A stretch of DNA of 64,000 bases from Alkalihalobacillus sp. LMS39 (GCF_022812285.1 NZ_CP093300.1:3038001-3102000); one strand, 5' to 3'. Positions 37,227 to 45,095 are shown, numbered from the stretch's first letter. Translations and numbers: made by a program. The notes: generated by a model from the sequence alone, not told the origin.

Positions 37227-37269
37227 CTTTTTGTTTCAAACTTCAAATTTCTTTATTACAGGAATGCTC

Positions 37270-37368
37270 CTATATAAGTTTAGATAGGAGCGCTACGCCT
37301 AACATACAAGAAACAATAATACAAAGAATAAGCAACCACTTTTCATGAACATCTGAACTCTTTTTCAT
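37270..37368 (-). CDS. 32-residue single-helix membrane peptide
   Basis: A short gene with AGAGGAAATCGT before ATG 37368. The product has a charged start (KKSSDVHEKW), one hydrophobic helix (LLILCIIVSCMLGVALL) and the end SKLI. It has no known family. Before the IS110 insertion it would have stood directly upstream of cydA on the same strand, so a link to the oxidase is possible. Its TAG lies 2 bp from the element's end and is probably original. Confidence 0.55.
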   Translation of the reverse strand: MKKSSDVHEKWLLILCIIVSCMLGVALLSKLI

Positions 37369-37580
37369 ACGATTTCCTCTTTTCTTGTGCACGGTTGTCC
37401 CTCTCCTCTTTCCATCATATTCGTTTGTTTTCTATTTTAGACGAGCTCATTTCTATTAAAATAATCACTATTATTTTAATTTTCTAAAAATATTTCTTTC
37501 GAATGTAGAAAAAACTATTTGATTTTTCCTTTTTTGTAGTACAATGATGAAGTATATAGAGAAAGAAGGAGTGGGACAGT

Positions 37581-38378
37581 ATGGTGAAAGCGGTTATTTT
37601 TGATTTAGATGACACACTTCTATGGGATAAAAAAAGTGTAAAAGAAGCGTTTCGCGAAACCTGTTTGGAAGCAAAAAGACATGTGGAATTGGACCCGAAT
37701 GAGTTAGAAGAGGCGGTTCGAGCTGCAGCAAAAAGATTGTATTCAACATATGAAACTTATGATTTTACACAAATGATTGGTATTAATCCATTTGAAGGAC
37801 TTTGGGGGGACTTTACGGATAAACACCATCTACAATTTCGCAAAATGAAAGACATTGTTCCTCAGTACCGAAAAGACACTTGGACAGAAGGACTAGCTGC
37901 AATTGGAATTGATAATCCAACATTAGGTGCTACACTTGCAGAACTCTTTCCAAAAAAACGGAGAAGCTTACCTTTCGTGTACAAAGATACATTTTCTGTG
38001 TTAAATGAATTAAAAAATAAGTACCAACTTATCTTACTGACAAATGGTTCACCAACATTACAAAACGAAAAACTAGATTTAACACCACAATTGGTTCCTT
38101 ATTTTGATCATATTGTCGTTTCTGGTGCTTTTGGACGAGGAAAACCTGACCCGGCTATTTTTCAACATTGTTTATTTTTAACGAATCTTACTGCCAACGA
38201 TGCCATTATGGTTGGTGATAATGTGAATACCGATATTCTAGGCTCTAACCGAGTCGGAATGAAAAATGTCTGGATTAACCAAGAAAACAATCAAGTCACT
38301 GACCCAGAGAAACAACCAACCTTTGAAATTCAATCATTAAGTGAACTACCTCAGGTTCTTCAAACCGTACCTGTATAA
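37581..38378 (+). CDS. ysaA: HAD-family hydrolase (YsaA-like)
   Basis: A 265-residue HAD phosphatase with an alpha-helical C1 cap. Motif I is VKAVIFDLDDTLLWD (about residues 2-16), motif II is LILLTNGSPTLQ (about 151-162), motif III is the Lys of FGRGKPDPAIF and motif IV is AIMVGDNVNTDILG. The cap between I and II (about 17-140) is close to B. subtilis YsaA as I recall it. Substrate unknown. ATG 37581 follows AAGAAGGAGTGGG. Monocistronic; ends before a repeat and a terminator. Confidence 0.85.
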   Translation: MVKAVIFDLDDTLLWDKKSVKEAFRETCLEAKRHVELDPNELEEAVRAAAKRLYSTYETYDFTQMIGINPFEGLWGDFTDKHHLQFRKMKDIVPQYRKDTWTEGLAAIGIDNPTLGATLAELFPKKRRSLPFVYKDTFSVLNELKNKYQLILLTNGSPTLQNEKLDLTPQLVPYFDHIVVSGAFGRGKPDPAIFQHCLFLTNLTANDAIMVGDNVNTDILGSNRVGMKNVWINQENNQVTDPEKQPTFEIQSLSELPQVLQTVPV

Positions 38379-38386
38379 GCTATATG

Positions 38387-38453
38387 GAAAAACGCGGGAG
38401 CGTCTTTAGAATAAGCTTTCAAAACTTCACTGCTAAACTAATATTTTTATTCT
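38387..38453 (+). repeat. Dispersed intergenic repeat family, copy E (short)
   Basis: GAAAAACGCGGGAGCGTCTT joins directly to AGAATAAGCTTTCAAAACTT and CACTGCTAAACTAATATTTT. The central 110 bp of copy D are missing. Confidence 0.8.
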
Positions 38454-38461
38454 TAGATATA

Positions 38462-38491
38462 AAAAAACCGGTAGACATTCTACCGGTTTTT
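38462..38491. terminator. Terminator between ysaA and the deacetylase gene
   Basis: AAAACCGGTAGA / TCTACCGGTTTT around a short loop, with A and T runs on both sides; the genes converge. Confidence 0.9.
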
Positions 38492-38492
38492 A

Positions 38493-39344
38493 CTATTCAA
38501 GCTCAAAGTCTTGTAATAATACAAACGAAAATCCTGCTTCTTTTAAAAGCGGTATTGCGGTTTTTACACCTTTTCCTGTTCCGCTGTTCGGTTGATTCAT
38601 ATGTAATAAAGCAATATCACCAGGCCTCGCTTGTAGCAAAGCCGAAGCAACCGCATTAGCTGAGTATGTTCCACCTGCATCACCAAGAAGCGAGTAATTG
38701 ACAACTTGTAAACCAAGTTCCTTTACAATTTTTACTGCTTCTTCATCATAAAAAGCAGTTCCGGAACGAAACAGTGTTGGTGAACGTCTTGTCAGTCGCT
38801 TAATTACCTGTTGATTCCCGAGTACTTCCTCTACCACCTCTTCTGGTGAGGATGTTCCTTTTATCCCCCAAGCGCTTTGTCCATTGACTGAAAGTGGTAA
38901 ATGCTCAGTACCATGGTTTTCAATTTGAAATAACGGATTTTGAGCCAGTTCTTTAAACGTATCCATATTTTCTTGAATCCAGCGTTGATTGACAAAAAGT
39001 GTTGCAGGAATTTCTTCTTCGATGAGAAAAGTCAACAGCGCTTCATCATACTCACTCCCATATGGACCACCACAAGCATCAAAGGTGAGAGCTATTACTT
39101 TCTCATCTGTCTTCAGCTTTGTCAACACACCAGATACCCTCTCTCCCCATTGATGTGGGTGTTGATTAATATGAGAAAGATCAACCTCATTTCCCGCTCC
39201 GTGGTCTTCCATACCTTTCATCTGTTTATCTATCATTTCTTGCTTGATTCCATGTTCCATTCCTTTTTTTCCTATGGCTTCGTTTGAACAGCCCATACTC
39301 ATCAAACAGAGAATGAAAACAAGGAGTACCCTTTGTAACTGCAA
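38493..39344 (-). CDS. Polysaccharide deacetylase-family lipoprotein
   Basis: A membrane-anchored NodB-domain enzyme of 283 residues. The signal is a lipoprotein type: VLLVFILCLMSMGCSN with the lipobox Cys near residue 19. Motif 1 is ALTFDACGGPYG (about 89-100), motif 2 is ENHGTEHLPLS (about 140-150) and RSGTAFYDEEAV matches motif 3. The usual TFDDG is TFDACG, with Ala for the second Asp, a variant that occurs in some Bacillus lineages. It probably trims acetyl groups from peptidoglycan or other wall glycans outside the cell. The start is TTG 39344 with AGAGGAGAGG upstream. Confidence 0.84.
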   Translation of the reverse strand: MQLQRVLLVFILCLMSMGCSNEAIGKKGMEHGIKQEMIDKQMKGMEDHGAGNEVDLSHINQHPHQWGERVSGVLTKLKTDEKVIALTFDACGGPYGSEYDEALLTFLIEEEIPATLFVNQRWIQENMDTFKELAQNPLFQIENHGTEHLPLSVNGQSAWGIKGTSSPEEVVEEVLGNQQVIKRLTRRSPTLFRSGTAFYDEEAVKIVKELGLQVVNYSLLGDAGGTYSANAVASALLQARPGDIALLHMNQPNSGTGKGVKTAIPLLKEAGFSFVLLQDFELE

Positions 39345-39370
39345 CGCGCGCCTCTCCTCTTGTTTTGAGC

Positions 39371-40315
39371 TTATGATCCAGCTTTTTCAATAAAAGCTAC
39401 TTTCTCTTTTTCAAAAACCACTCTATTTTGTTCGAGTTGTTTACACTCTTGTTTGACCGTTTTTAATACGGAACTCGTTTCTTGTTTCGCTTTTAAAATT
39501 TGGTCTAAAGACTCTTGTATTTTACCATGCACCATCCAGTCAATAAATAGCCCATCAAAAAAGAAATCTGCAAACGATAAAAACGAACCGAGCTCAATTT
39601 GGGCATTCACATGGTGTTTTACATCTAATAACTCTTCATAAAAATGCCGTAATTTCTTTTGTGCCGTATGAATCGATTTTTTTGCTGAATCGAGATGGTC
39701 ATGCTTAATCGCTGTTGTTAACAATCCACCACCAACCATATCCCACGTAGACCACCCTTTTGCTTTTTCTAAAAAATCAATCGCTAAATCTAAAGATTGA
39801 ACTGCCTTTTTCCCTGCTAAAATAGCATCTTTATACTCTTGAATGGCTCCTTTTAAATCAGCCTCATGTTCTGCCATCTCCAACAATTGAGCTTCCCAGT
39901 TTGAATCCCCTTGTTTCATTAATTTTTCTTTTTCTAACAGGAGGACATGGTATCGTTCATCTGCATCCGAAACCGTATTGAGCAATGCTGTCCATTCCTG
40001 AATTTCTTCCTTTATATCTTCCACAGTCTCTCTTGCTTCATCATAGGCTAACGTTGCTTTGATGACTTGCTCTTTTTCTTCTGCTAATTTCTCTTCTTTT
40101 TTCCCAATTAAACTATAAAAAATCGTGTACAGCGACATTCCTTCAAGCCGTTGTACATCATACGCCTCTTTTTCCATTAGCGACTTTAGCTTATTCATCT
40201 TTTCTTCTTGGTGTTTCAATTCTTTTTCTGCTCTCGTAATATGCTCACTCCATTTGCGTTTCAACCAAACTTTTTCTTTTGCTTGAAGTAACTCATTTGT
40301 AATCTCACCTAACAT
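39371..40315 (-). CDS. Coiled-coil protein of unknown function
   Basis: A 314-residue soluble protein, mostly alpha-helical and highly charged. Coiled coil is likely at about 15-130 and 215-300 (EELKHQEEKMNKLKS-type heptads, LEQNRVVFEKEKVAFIEKAG). In the middle, GWSTWDMVGGGLLTTAIKHD (about 190-209) is a less polar, glycine-rich segment that could touch membrane or a partner. No known domain is recognised. It precedes the deacetylase lipoprotein by 26 bp on the same strand, so the two are probably co-transcribed. ATG follows TGAGGTGAGCGT. Confidence 0.72.
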   Translation of the reverse strand: MLGEITNELLQAKEKVWLKRKWSEHITRAEKELKHQEEKMNKLKSLMEKEAYDVQRLEGMSLYTIFYSLIGKKEEKLAEEKEQVIKATLAYDEARETVEDIKEEIQEWTALLNTVSDADERYHVLLLEKEKLMKQGDSNWEAQLLEMAEHEADLKGAIQEYKDAILAGKKAVQSLDLAIDFLEKAKGWSTWDMVGGGLLTTAIKHDHLDSAKKSIHTAQKKLRHFYEELLDVKHHVNAQIELGSFLSFADFFFDGLFIDWMVHGKIQESLDQILKAKQETSSVLKTVKQECKQLEQNRVVFEKEKVAFIEKAGS

Positions 40316-40437
40316 ACGCTCACCTCATTATTGTTTATACGATTAACTTTCTTTTAAGTTTCACTCCATTGGGTAAGTGCCTACACACGTTTGTCACTAG
40401 ATTAATAAACTATATTGGATTCTAAGCAATAGGAGGG

Positions 40438-41508
40438 ATGAAAACCACCTTGAGACAATATATTATACTTGGAATTACGTATGTCCTTGCTCTAGCATCC
40501 TTTTATTTCTTTGTTGTCAATCAAACTTGTGATTGTACGAAAGTCATCGTTCAACCCGTTATCGAGGAACGAGAAGAGGATGAAACTTCTGAGCCGAACG
40601 GTGACGAAGACACTGCAAATGGGACTGATGAAAATGGCGAATCTCAAGATGAATCAAATGGCACTGATGAAAACGGAGATTCTCAAGATGACTCAAATGG
40701 TACTGATGAAAACGGAGATTCTCAAGATGAATCAAATGGTACTGATGAAAACGGAGATTCTCAGGATGACTCAAATGGCACTGATGAAAACGGAGATTCT
40801 CAGGATGAACAAGATACAACGGTAAGAGAAGAAGCGAGTGGTGACGACATTTTATGGGGTGTTGACTCCGCAAGCTTAACGACTGAAGACTTTTACCGAT
40901 GCGTTACAACGAATTTTGGTGACCCCGAAATTTGGGGAAGATATCTTGAAGATAAAGAAGGAGTTTCTTATGGACTAACGCCTGAGGAAGTTGAATTACT
41001 CCATCGTGAAGGTGTTTCTATCCTTGTGATTTACAATCATTTTACAGATGGAACAACTTATGATAAAGGTGTTGCCGAAGCTGAATTGGCGATTGAATAT
41101 GCCGAAAACATCGGCGTTCCAGAAGGTGTTGCTATCTTTGCTAACGTTGAACCATTCTATCCCATTGATTCAGGCTTTATTCAAGGATGGTATGATACAA
41201 TCGAGCCTTCCATTTACACTCCCGCGATTTACGGTGTATTTGCCGAAGATGGCGATAATGATGTCCGCATTGCTTTTGAAGGTGCCGTTGAAGAAAATCC
41301 CGATATCCTAGACAATGTTATCATTTGGACAAATCAACCACAAATAGGTATAACGACGGAAGATAATGCGCCAGAATTTAACCCAGCAGCTCCAGGAGAG
41401 TCGTTAGCATGGGCTTATCAATATGGGATTGATGCAGAAACATGTAATATCGATACTGTATTATATCAATCTTCAATTCTCGATTATGTCTGGCGTCCAG
41501 ACCAATAA
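40438..41508 (+). CDS. Membrane-anchored DUF1906 (glycoside-hydrolase-like) protein with acidic repeats
   Basis: A 356-residue extracellular protein. An N-terminal anchor (YIILGITYVLALASFYFFVV, about 8-27) is followed by a charged stalk of five 13-residue repeats, consensus NGTDENGDSQDDS (residues 61-125). The folded domain (about 138-356) begins ILWGVDSASLTTEDFYRC and continues through VSILVIYNHFTDGTTYDKGV and VPEGVAIFANVEPF. This is the DUF1906/Rv2525c-like TIM-barrel pattern, related to GH25 lysozymes. It may bind or cut wall glycans. The ATG abuts AGGAGGG; TTG 40450 is the alternative, neither ideally spaced. Confidence 0.8.
   Translation: MKTTLRQYIILGITYVLALASFYFFVVNQTCDCTKVIVQPVIEEREEDETSEPNGDEDTANGTDENGESQDESNGTDENGDSQDDSNGTDENGDSQDESNGTDENGDSQDDSNGTDENGDSQDEQDTTVREEASGDDILWGVDSASLTTEDFYRCVTTNFGDPEIWGRYLEDKEGVSYGLTPEEVELLHREGVSILVIYNHFTDGTTYDKGVAEAELAIEYAENIGVPEGVAIFANVEPFYPIDSGFIQGWYDTIEPSIYTPAIYGVFAEDGDNDVRIAFEGAVEENPDILDNVIIWTNQPQIGITTEDNAPEFNPAAPGESLAWAYQYGIDAETCNIDTVLYQSSILDYVWRPDQ
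40618..40812 (+). repeat. Five in-frame 39-bp repeats
   Basis: Encodes five copies of NGTDENG[ED]SQD[ED][SQ]. Units two/three and four/five alternate DDS and DES, so a 78-bp pair was probably duplicated. Slippage-prone; the stalk length is expected to vary between strains. Confidence 0.92.
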
Positions 41509-41515
41509 TCTATGA

Positions 41516-41541
41516 GGGATGTCGATAACGGCATCCCTTTT
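41516..41541 (+). terminator. Terminator of the DUF1906 gene
   Basis: GGGATG / CATCCC stem with TTTT, a few bases after the stop codon. Short but well placed. Confidence 0.65.
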
Positions 41542-41558
41542 ACATAGTTGATACCTTG

Positions 41559-41745
41559 CTATCGGACATCTATTCCGCTATTTGTTTAGAAACGCCACTT
41601 TCACGATTGCTATCGGACATACGTTCCGTTATTAAATAAAACCAAGCTGATTTTAACGGTATTTTCGGTAAATAACGGAACTGGTGTCCAATAGCCTTTC
41701 AAAAAGGGTCGATTTTCAAGAAATAACGGAACAGATGTCCGATAA
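41559..41745. repeat. Nested inverted array of GGACA-GTTCCGTTATT units (two forward, two reverse)
   Basis: Forward units at 41559 and 41609 (CTATCGGACATCTATTCCGC and CTATCGGACATACGTTCCGT); reverse units at 41671 and 41721. Spacing is exactly 50 bp on each side, so the outer and inner pairs form one long two-step hairpin. The same design occurs at 52600-52785. The gap between this array and the ku terminator holds nothing else recognisable. Confidence 0.85.
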
Positions 41746-41836
41746 GATGAAGAAGGCCACGAATACGCACTTGTTTAATAAGAGTAATTCGAGACCCCCT
41801 TCTATAATCCTTTATTTTCCATAACTTTCATTAAAA

Positions 41837-41867
41837 ATTGAAAAACCGCAGCCATGACTGCGGTTTA
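41837..41867 (-). terminator. ku terminator
   Basis: AAACCGCAG / CTGCGGTTT arms (41843-41851, 41858-41866) with a T run on the minus strand. Confidence 0.85.
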
Positions 41868-41870
41868 ATC

Positions 41871-42704
41871 TTATGCATTTTTTCTTTCTTTTGTTGTTGT
41901 TCGTTTTCTCGTTGTGGCCGGTTTCTTTTTCTTTGTTTTATCGATAGACGCTTGCAACGCAGCCATTAAATCGGTAACATTGTTTGGCGTTGCTTTTTTC
42001 TCTGCACCCGTGACTATATCCTCTTTTCCTTTCTTCTCTTCAATTAATTCCATCAATGCTGTTCGGTATTCATCATGATAATTTTCTGGCTTAAATTCTG
42101 TTGTTAATTGGTCAATTAACATCATCGCTGTGTCTAATTCTTTTTTTGTTATATTATCTTCTGCTGGCACATTAGGCACTTCGCCGACATTCCGGACTTC
42201 ATCTGGATAATGGATCGTCTCCATTACTAGTGTGTTTTTGTATACGCGGATCACCGCTAAATGCTCTTTTGAACGGATGATAATTTTAGCTACCCCAATT
42301 CTGCCGGAGTCTTCCAATGCTTTACGTAACAAGGAATACGCTTTGCTTCCGCCTTCATTTGGAGCCATAAAATATGTTCGTTCAAAATAAATAGGGTCAA
42401 TTTCTTCTAATTTGACAAAATCAATGATTTCCACAGCTTTTTCTTCGTTATCTTTTTTTAGCTTTTCTAATTCTTCGTCATCAAGTACTACAAATTTATT
42501 TTTGGCATATTCATATGCTTTTACAATGTCCTCCGCTTGAATCGGTTTTTCACAGACCGGACATGTTTTTTCATAATTAATGGGCGATTTACATTCTTTA
42601 TGAAGATTTCGTAATTTTATATCTTTATTTTCTGTTGCAGCATGCAACTTAACCGGAATATTAACAAGTCCAAAACTTATGCTTCCTTTCCACATCGTAT
42701 GCAT
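41871..42704 (-). CDS. ku: Ku protein for non-homologous end joining
   Basis: Homodimeric DNA-end-binding protein (B. subtilis YkoV), 277 residues. The N-terminus HTMWKGSISFGLVNIPVKLH and the zinc-like CPVCEKPI are diagnostic. KLEEIDPIYFERTYFMAPNE and LAVIRVYKNTLVMETIHYPD follow. The short C-terminal domain contains VTDLMAALQASI, the usual last helix. The tail (KKKKPATTRKRTTTKERKNA) is Lys/Arg-rich and probably binds DNA non-specifically. ATG 42704 is chosen over GTG 42710 by spacing from AGGTGA. It is divergent from ligD, its functional partner. Confidence 0.95.
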   Translation of the reverse strand: MHTMWKGSISFGLVNIPVKLHAATENKDIKLRNLHKECKSPINYEKTCPVCEKPIQAEDIVKAYEYAKNKFVVLDDEELEKLKKDNEEKAVEIIDFVKLEEIDPIYFERTYFMAPNEGGSKAYSLLRKALEDSGRIGVAKIIIRSKEHLAVIRVYKNTLVMETIHYPDEVRNVGEVPNVPAEDNITKKELDTAMMLIDQLTTEFKPENYHDEYRTALMELIEEKKGKEDIVTGAEKKATPNNVTDLMAALQASIDKTKKKKPATTRKRTTTKERKNA

Positions 42705-42825
42705 GGCCACTCACCTACTTCATCTTATTTGTATTAGTTTTCGAAGTTGGCGTCTTTTTATGTATGACTTCTTCCTTTTTTTAAAACACTACATAATAGA
42801 ACTGAATTTTTTGGAGGTAACAAAA

Positions 42826-44643
42826 GTGAAACCTATGATGCCGACATTGTCATTCGAAACCCCAATTGGTCCTGATTGGCGATATGAAATTAAATATGAT
42901 GGTTTTCGTTGTATTTTACGTTGGCAAGAAAATCAAGAAATCGAGTTACTTAGTAAGTACGGAAACGATTTAACAAACCAGTTTCCTGAAATTATTGAAT
43001 ACTGTCAATCCATTCATGATGTAATAAAACCGTTGCTTCCATTGTCTCTTGACGGAGAACTTGTTGTGTTGGACAACCCTTATAAAGGGAATTTTGAACA
43101 TATCCAATTGCGCGGGCGACTAAAGACAAAAGAAAAAATCACCACCTATTCCAAAGAAATTCCCGCAACTTTTATGGCGTTCGATTTATTAGAGCTCCAC
43201 GGTGTAAACTACAAAGAAAAATCATTTACAGAACGTAAAAAGCAGCTAGAAGAGATTTTTTCAACCGTTATCACTGATAGCCCTTTTCTAAAAATGGTGA
43301 CAGCGTTCACTGAAAAGGATACCGTTTGGAAAAAAGTAACGGCATCGCTAGGCGAAGGGATCATTGCAAAACATAAAAATAGCAAATGGGAGCTTGGGAA
43401 ACGAACAAAAACATGGTATAAAATTAAAAATTGGCGTGTTGTTTCAGCTTTTATAACAGCCTATCAAAAAGATAATGGATTTTTCCATGTAGCGATTTAT
43501 AACGGTAAAAAAGATATGGTTCCGATTGGTCTATTTAAAAATGGACTAGAAGATGAACAAAAAAAAGCGTTAGTGGAAACTGTTAGGAAAAATCAGACAA
43601 AAGAAGATGCTACTTATGTTTATGTGAACCCGAGTTTGTGTGTCGATATTCAATGTATAGAGTTATATAAAGGGCAATTACGTGAACCTTATTTTAAACA
43701 ATTTCGTTTCGATATAGGGCCTGACGACTGTACAGAAGAAAAACTCAAATTAAGTTTAGAACCTTTGCCTGATACAGTCACGATCACTAATCCAAAAAAA
43801 TTACTATGGCAAGATAAAGCGATATCAAAAGAAGATTATTTACAATTTTTACGGACGATGTCATCTTACTCCATGCCATTTTTACAAAACCGCTTATTGA
43901 CGGTCATTCGCTTTCCCGATGGAGTTCATAAAGAAGCGTTTTATCAAAAAAACTGTCCGGATTACGCACCTGATTTCGTCCAAACTGAAAAAGCCGATTC
44001 CATTGATTATATTGTTTGTAACAATTTAGAAACGCTCATATGGTTAGGAAATCAGGCAGCCATTGAATATCATGTTCCATTTGAAACAATTCATACGAAA
44101 ACACCAACCGAAATTGTCTTTGATTTAGACCCACCATCAAGAAATGAATTCACTCTTGCTGTTCAAGCCGCCTTACTCATTAAAGAAGTCGCTGATGGTT
44201 TACAACTAACTTGTTATTGCAAAACTTCCGGAAATAAAGGGATGCAAGTGTATTTCCCTTTACCAGACAATATGTATAGTTACGAAGATACAAGAGCCTT
44301 TACAGCCTTTATTGCCGAATATCTTATTTCCCAAGAGCCAAAATGGTTTACGACGGAGCGCTTAAAGAAAAATCGTGGGAATAAATTGTACGTCGATTAT
44401 ATTCAACATGGGGAAAGAAAAACGATAATTGCTCCTTATTCAGCTAGAGGAAATGAAGACGCTTTAGTCGCCACACCATTATATTGGGAAGAAGTAAATG
44501 ACACTCTTTCGATTGAGGATTTTACAATCGAAACGGTTCAAACCCGTGTAAAAGAAAAAGGCTGTCCATTCGCCTCCTTTTTTGAAGCAAAGAAAACACA
44601 GCCATATGGACCAGTGCTCGATTTCTTAAAGGAAAAAGTGTAA
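42826..44643 (+). CDS. ligD: ATP-dependent DNA ligase D (ligase plus polymerase domains)
   Basis: End-joining ligase of 605 residues (B. subtilis YkoU type). The ligase domain comes first: WRYEIKYDGFRCILRW holds the nucleophilic Lys (about residue 21), LDGELVVLD is motif III and WYKIKNWR is motif V. The AEP-type polymerase/primase domain starts near 320 (ITNPKKLLWQDKAISKEDYL). It has IVFDLDPPS with the catalytic DxD, and YCKTSGNKGMQVYFPLP. There is no phosphoesterase domain, as is usual in Bacillus. The start is GTG 42826 after TTGGAGGTAAC, not the far-upstream ATG at 42679, which overlaps ku. Confidence 0.95.
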   Translation: MKPMMPTLSFETPIGPDWRYEIKYDGFRCILRWQENQEIELLSKYGNDLTNQFPEIIEYCQSIHDVIKPLLPLSLDGELVVLDNPYKGNFEHIQLRGRLKTKEKITTYSKEIPATFMAFDLLELHGVNYKEKSFTERKKQLEEIFSTVITDSPFLKMVTAFTEKDTVWKKVTASLGEGIIAKHKNSKWELGKRTKTWYKIKNWRVVSAFITAYQKDNGFFHVAIYNGKKDMVPIGLFKNGLEDEQKKALVETVRKNQTKEDATYVYVNPSLCVDIQCIELYKGQLREPYFKQFRFDIGPDDCTEEKLKLSLEPLPDTVTITNPKKLLWQDKAISKEDYLQFLRTMSSYSMPFLQNRLLTVIRFPDGVHKEAFYQKNCPDYAPDFVQTEKADSIDYIVCNNLETLIWLGNQAAIEYHVPFETIHTKTPTEIVFDLDPPSRNEFTLAVQAALLIKEVADGLQLTCYCKTSGNKGMQVYFPLPDNMYSYEDTRAFTAFIAEYLISQEPKWFTTERLKKNRGNKLYVDYIQHGERKTIIAPYSARGNEDALVATPLYWEEVNDTLSIEDFTIETVQTRVKEKGCPFASFFEAKKTQPYGPVLDFLKEKV

Positions 44644-44647
44644 TAAA

Positions 44648-44686
44648 GAAAAACGCGTAGCGTCTTTTCTTTCAAGCGAAGTGTAT
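44648..44686 (+). repeat. Dispersed intergenic repeat family, copy F left part
   Basis: GAAAAACGCGTAGCGTCTTT and CTTTCAAGCGAAGTG, then broken off. The other part resumes at 44942; both parts share GTCTTTTCTTTCAAGCGAAG as a 20-bp direct repeat flanking the intervening element. Confidence 0.78.
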
Positions 44687-44715
44687 GATGAAACAACAAA
44701 CACATCCCATGTCCC

Positions 44716-44907
44716 ATTTTTGCGGTCAGAGCAGCCGTTATTTGTGAACATGATACGGGTTTCCGTTTTTTAGCGGCCACTGGAGCGCTTATTCACGCAA
44801 AAGCCACTCTATTCCTAGCGATATATTATGATTAGCTGCTCCTGTGTCCTCCAACGTTCCAAAACGCTTGCAATGTTCACAGATAACGGTTTTCATGGCC
44901 GCTTACT
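44716..44907. repeat. 190-bp folded repeat element, copy 1
   Basis: Aligns without gaps to 57326-57517 with about 12 substitutions. CCGTTATTTGTGAACAT (44735-44751) faces ATGTTCACAGATAACGG (44873-44889), 16 of 17 as Watson-Crick plus one G-U. Shared blocks include ACGGGTTTCCGTTTTTTAGC and TAGCGATATATTATGATTA. It separates the two parts of dispersed-repeat copy F, so it looks inserted. It has no ORF of note. Confidence 0.82.
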
Positions 44908-44941
44908 TACCATACGCCCAAGTTTTGAATGATTCACTTGG

Positions 44942-45091
44942 GTCTTTTCTTTCAAGCGAAGAGCGGAGCCCTACCCGCTTTTGACAATGAACCACAAGTG
45001 CTCTTCTTGGGGTGAAACGCGCAGGTGCGCAGCCTTCGCTCTTCTTGAAATAGCTTTCAAAGCTTCACTGCTACACCAAATTTTTATATGT
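44942..45091 (+). repeat. Dispersed intergenic repeat family, copy F right part
   Basis: Nearly full copy from GTCTTTTCTTTCAAGCGAAG through CGGAGCCCTACCCGCTTTTG to CTTCACTGCTACACCAAATT. Ends beside the ppaC terminator. Confidence 0.85.
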
Positions 45092-45095
45092 ATGA

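Larger units (their letters stand above)
35547..37268 (-). mobile_element. IS110-family element, copy 2
   Basis: Sister of the element at 27-28.8 kb, about 1.72 kb. The right end is the shared ACAGGAATGCT; similarity on the left fades near 35547. AATGCTC occurs at both 35512 and 37263, possibly the target core, in which case the element extends to 35512. It lies between cydA and a 32-residue peptide gene and is oriented toward cydAB. Confidence 0.8.

Noticed and set aside
40511-40873. Frames of 104 codons on both strands with Met/His-rich repeats
   Set aside because: They are shadows of the 39-bp repeats of the DUF1906 gene; the repeats merely keep all frames open.
42679-42825. N-terminal extension of LigD from ATG 42679
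   Set aside because: It overlaps ku antisense, is hydrophobic and unlike LigD, and a well-placed ribosome site precedes GTG 42826.
44538-44780. 80-codon minus-strand frame after ligD
   Set aside because: Composed of repeat sequence and antisense ligD; composition explained by copy F and the folded element.
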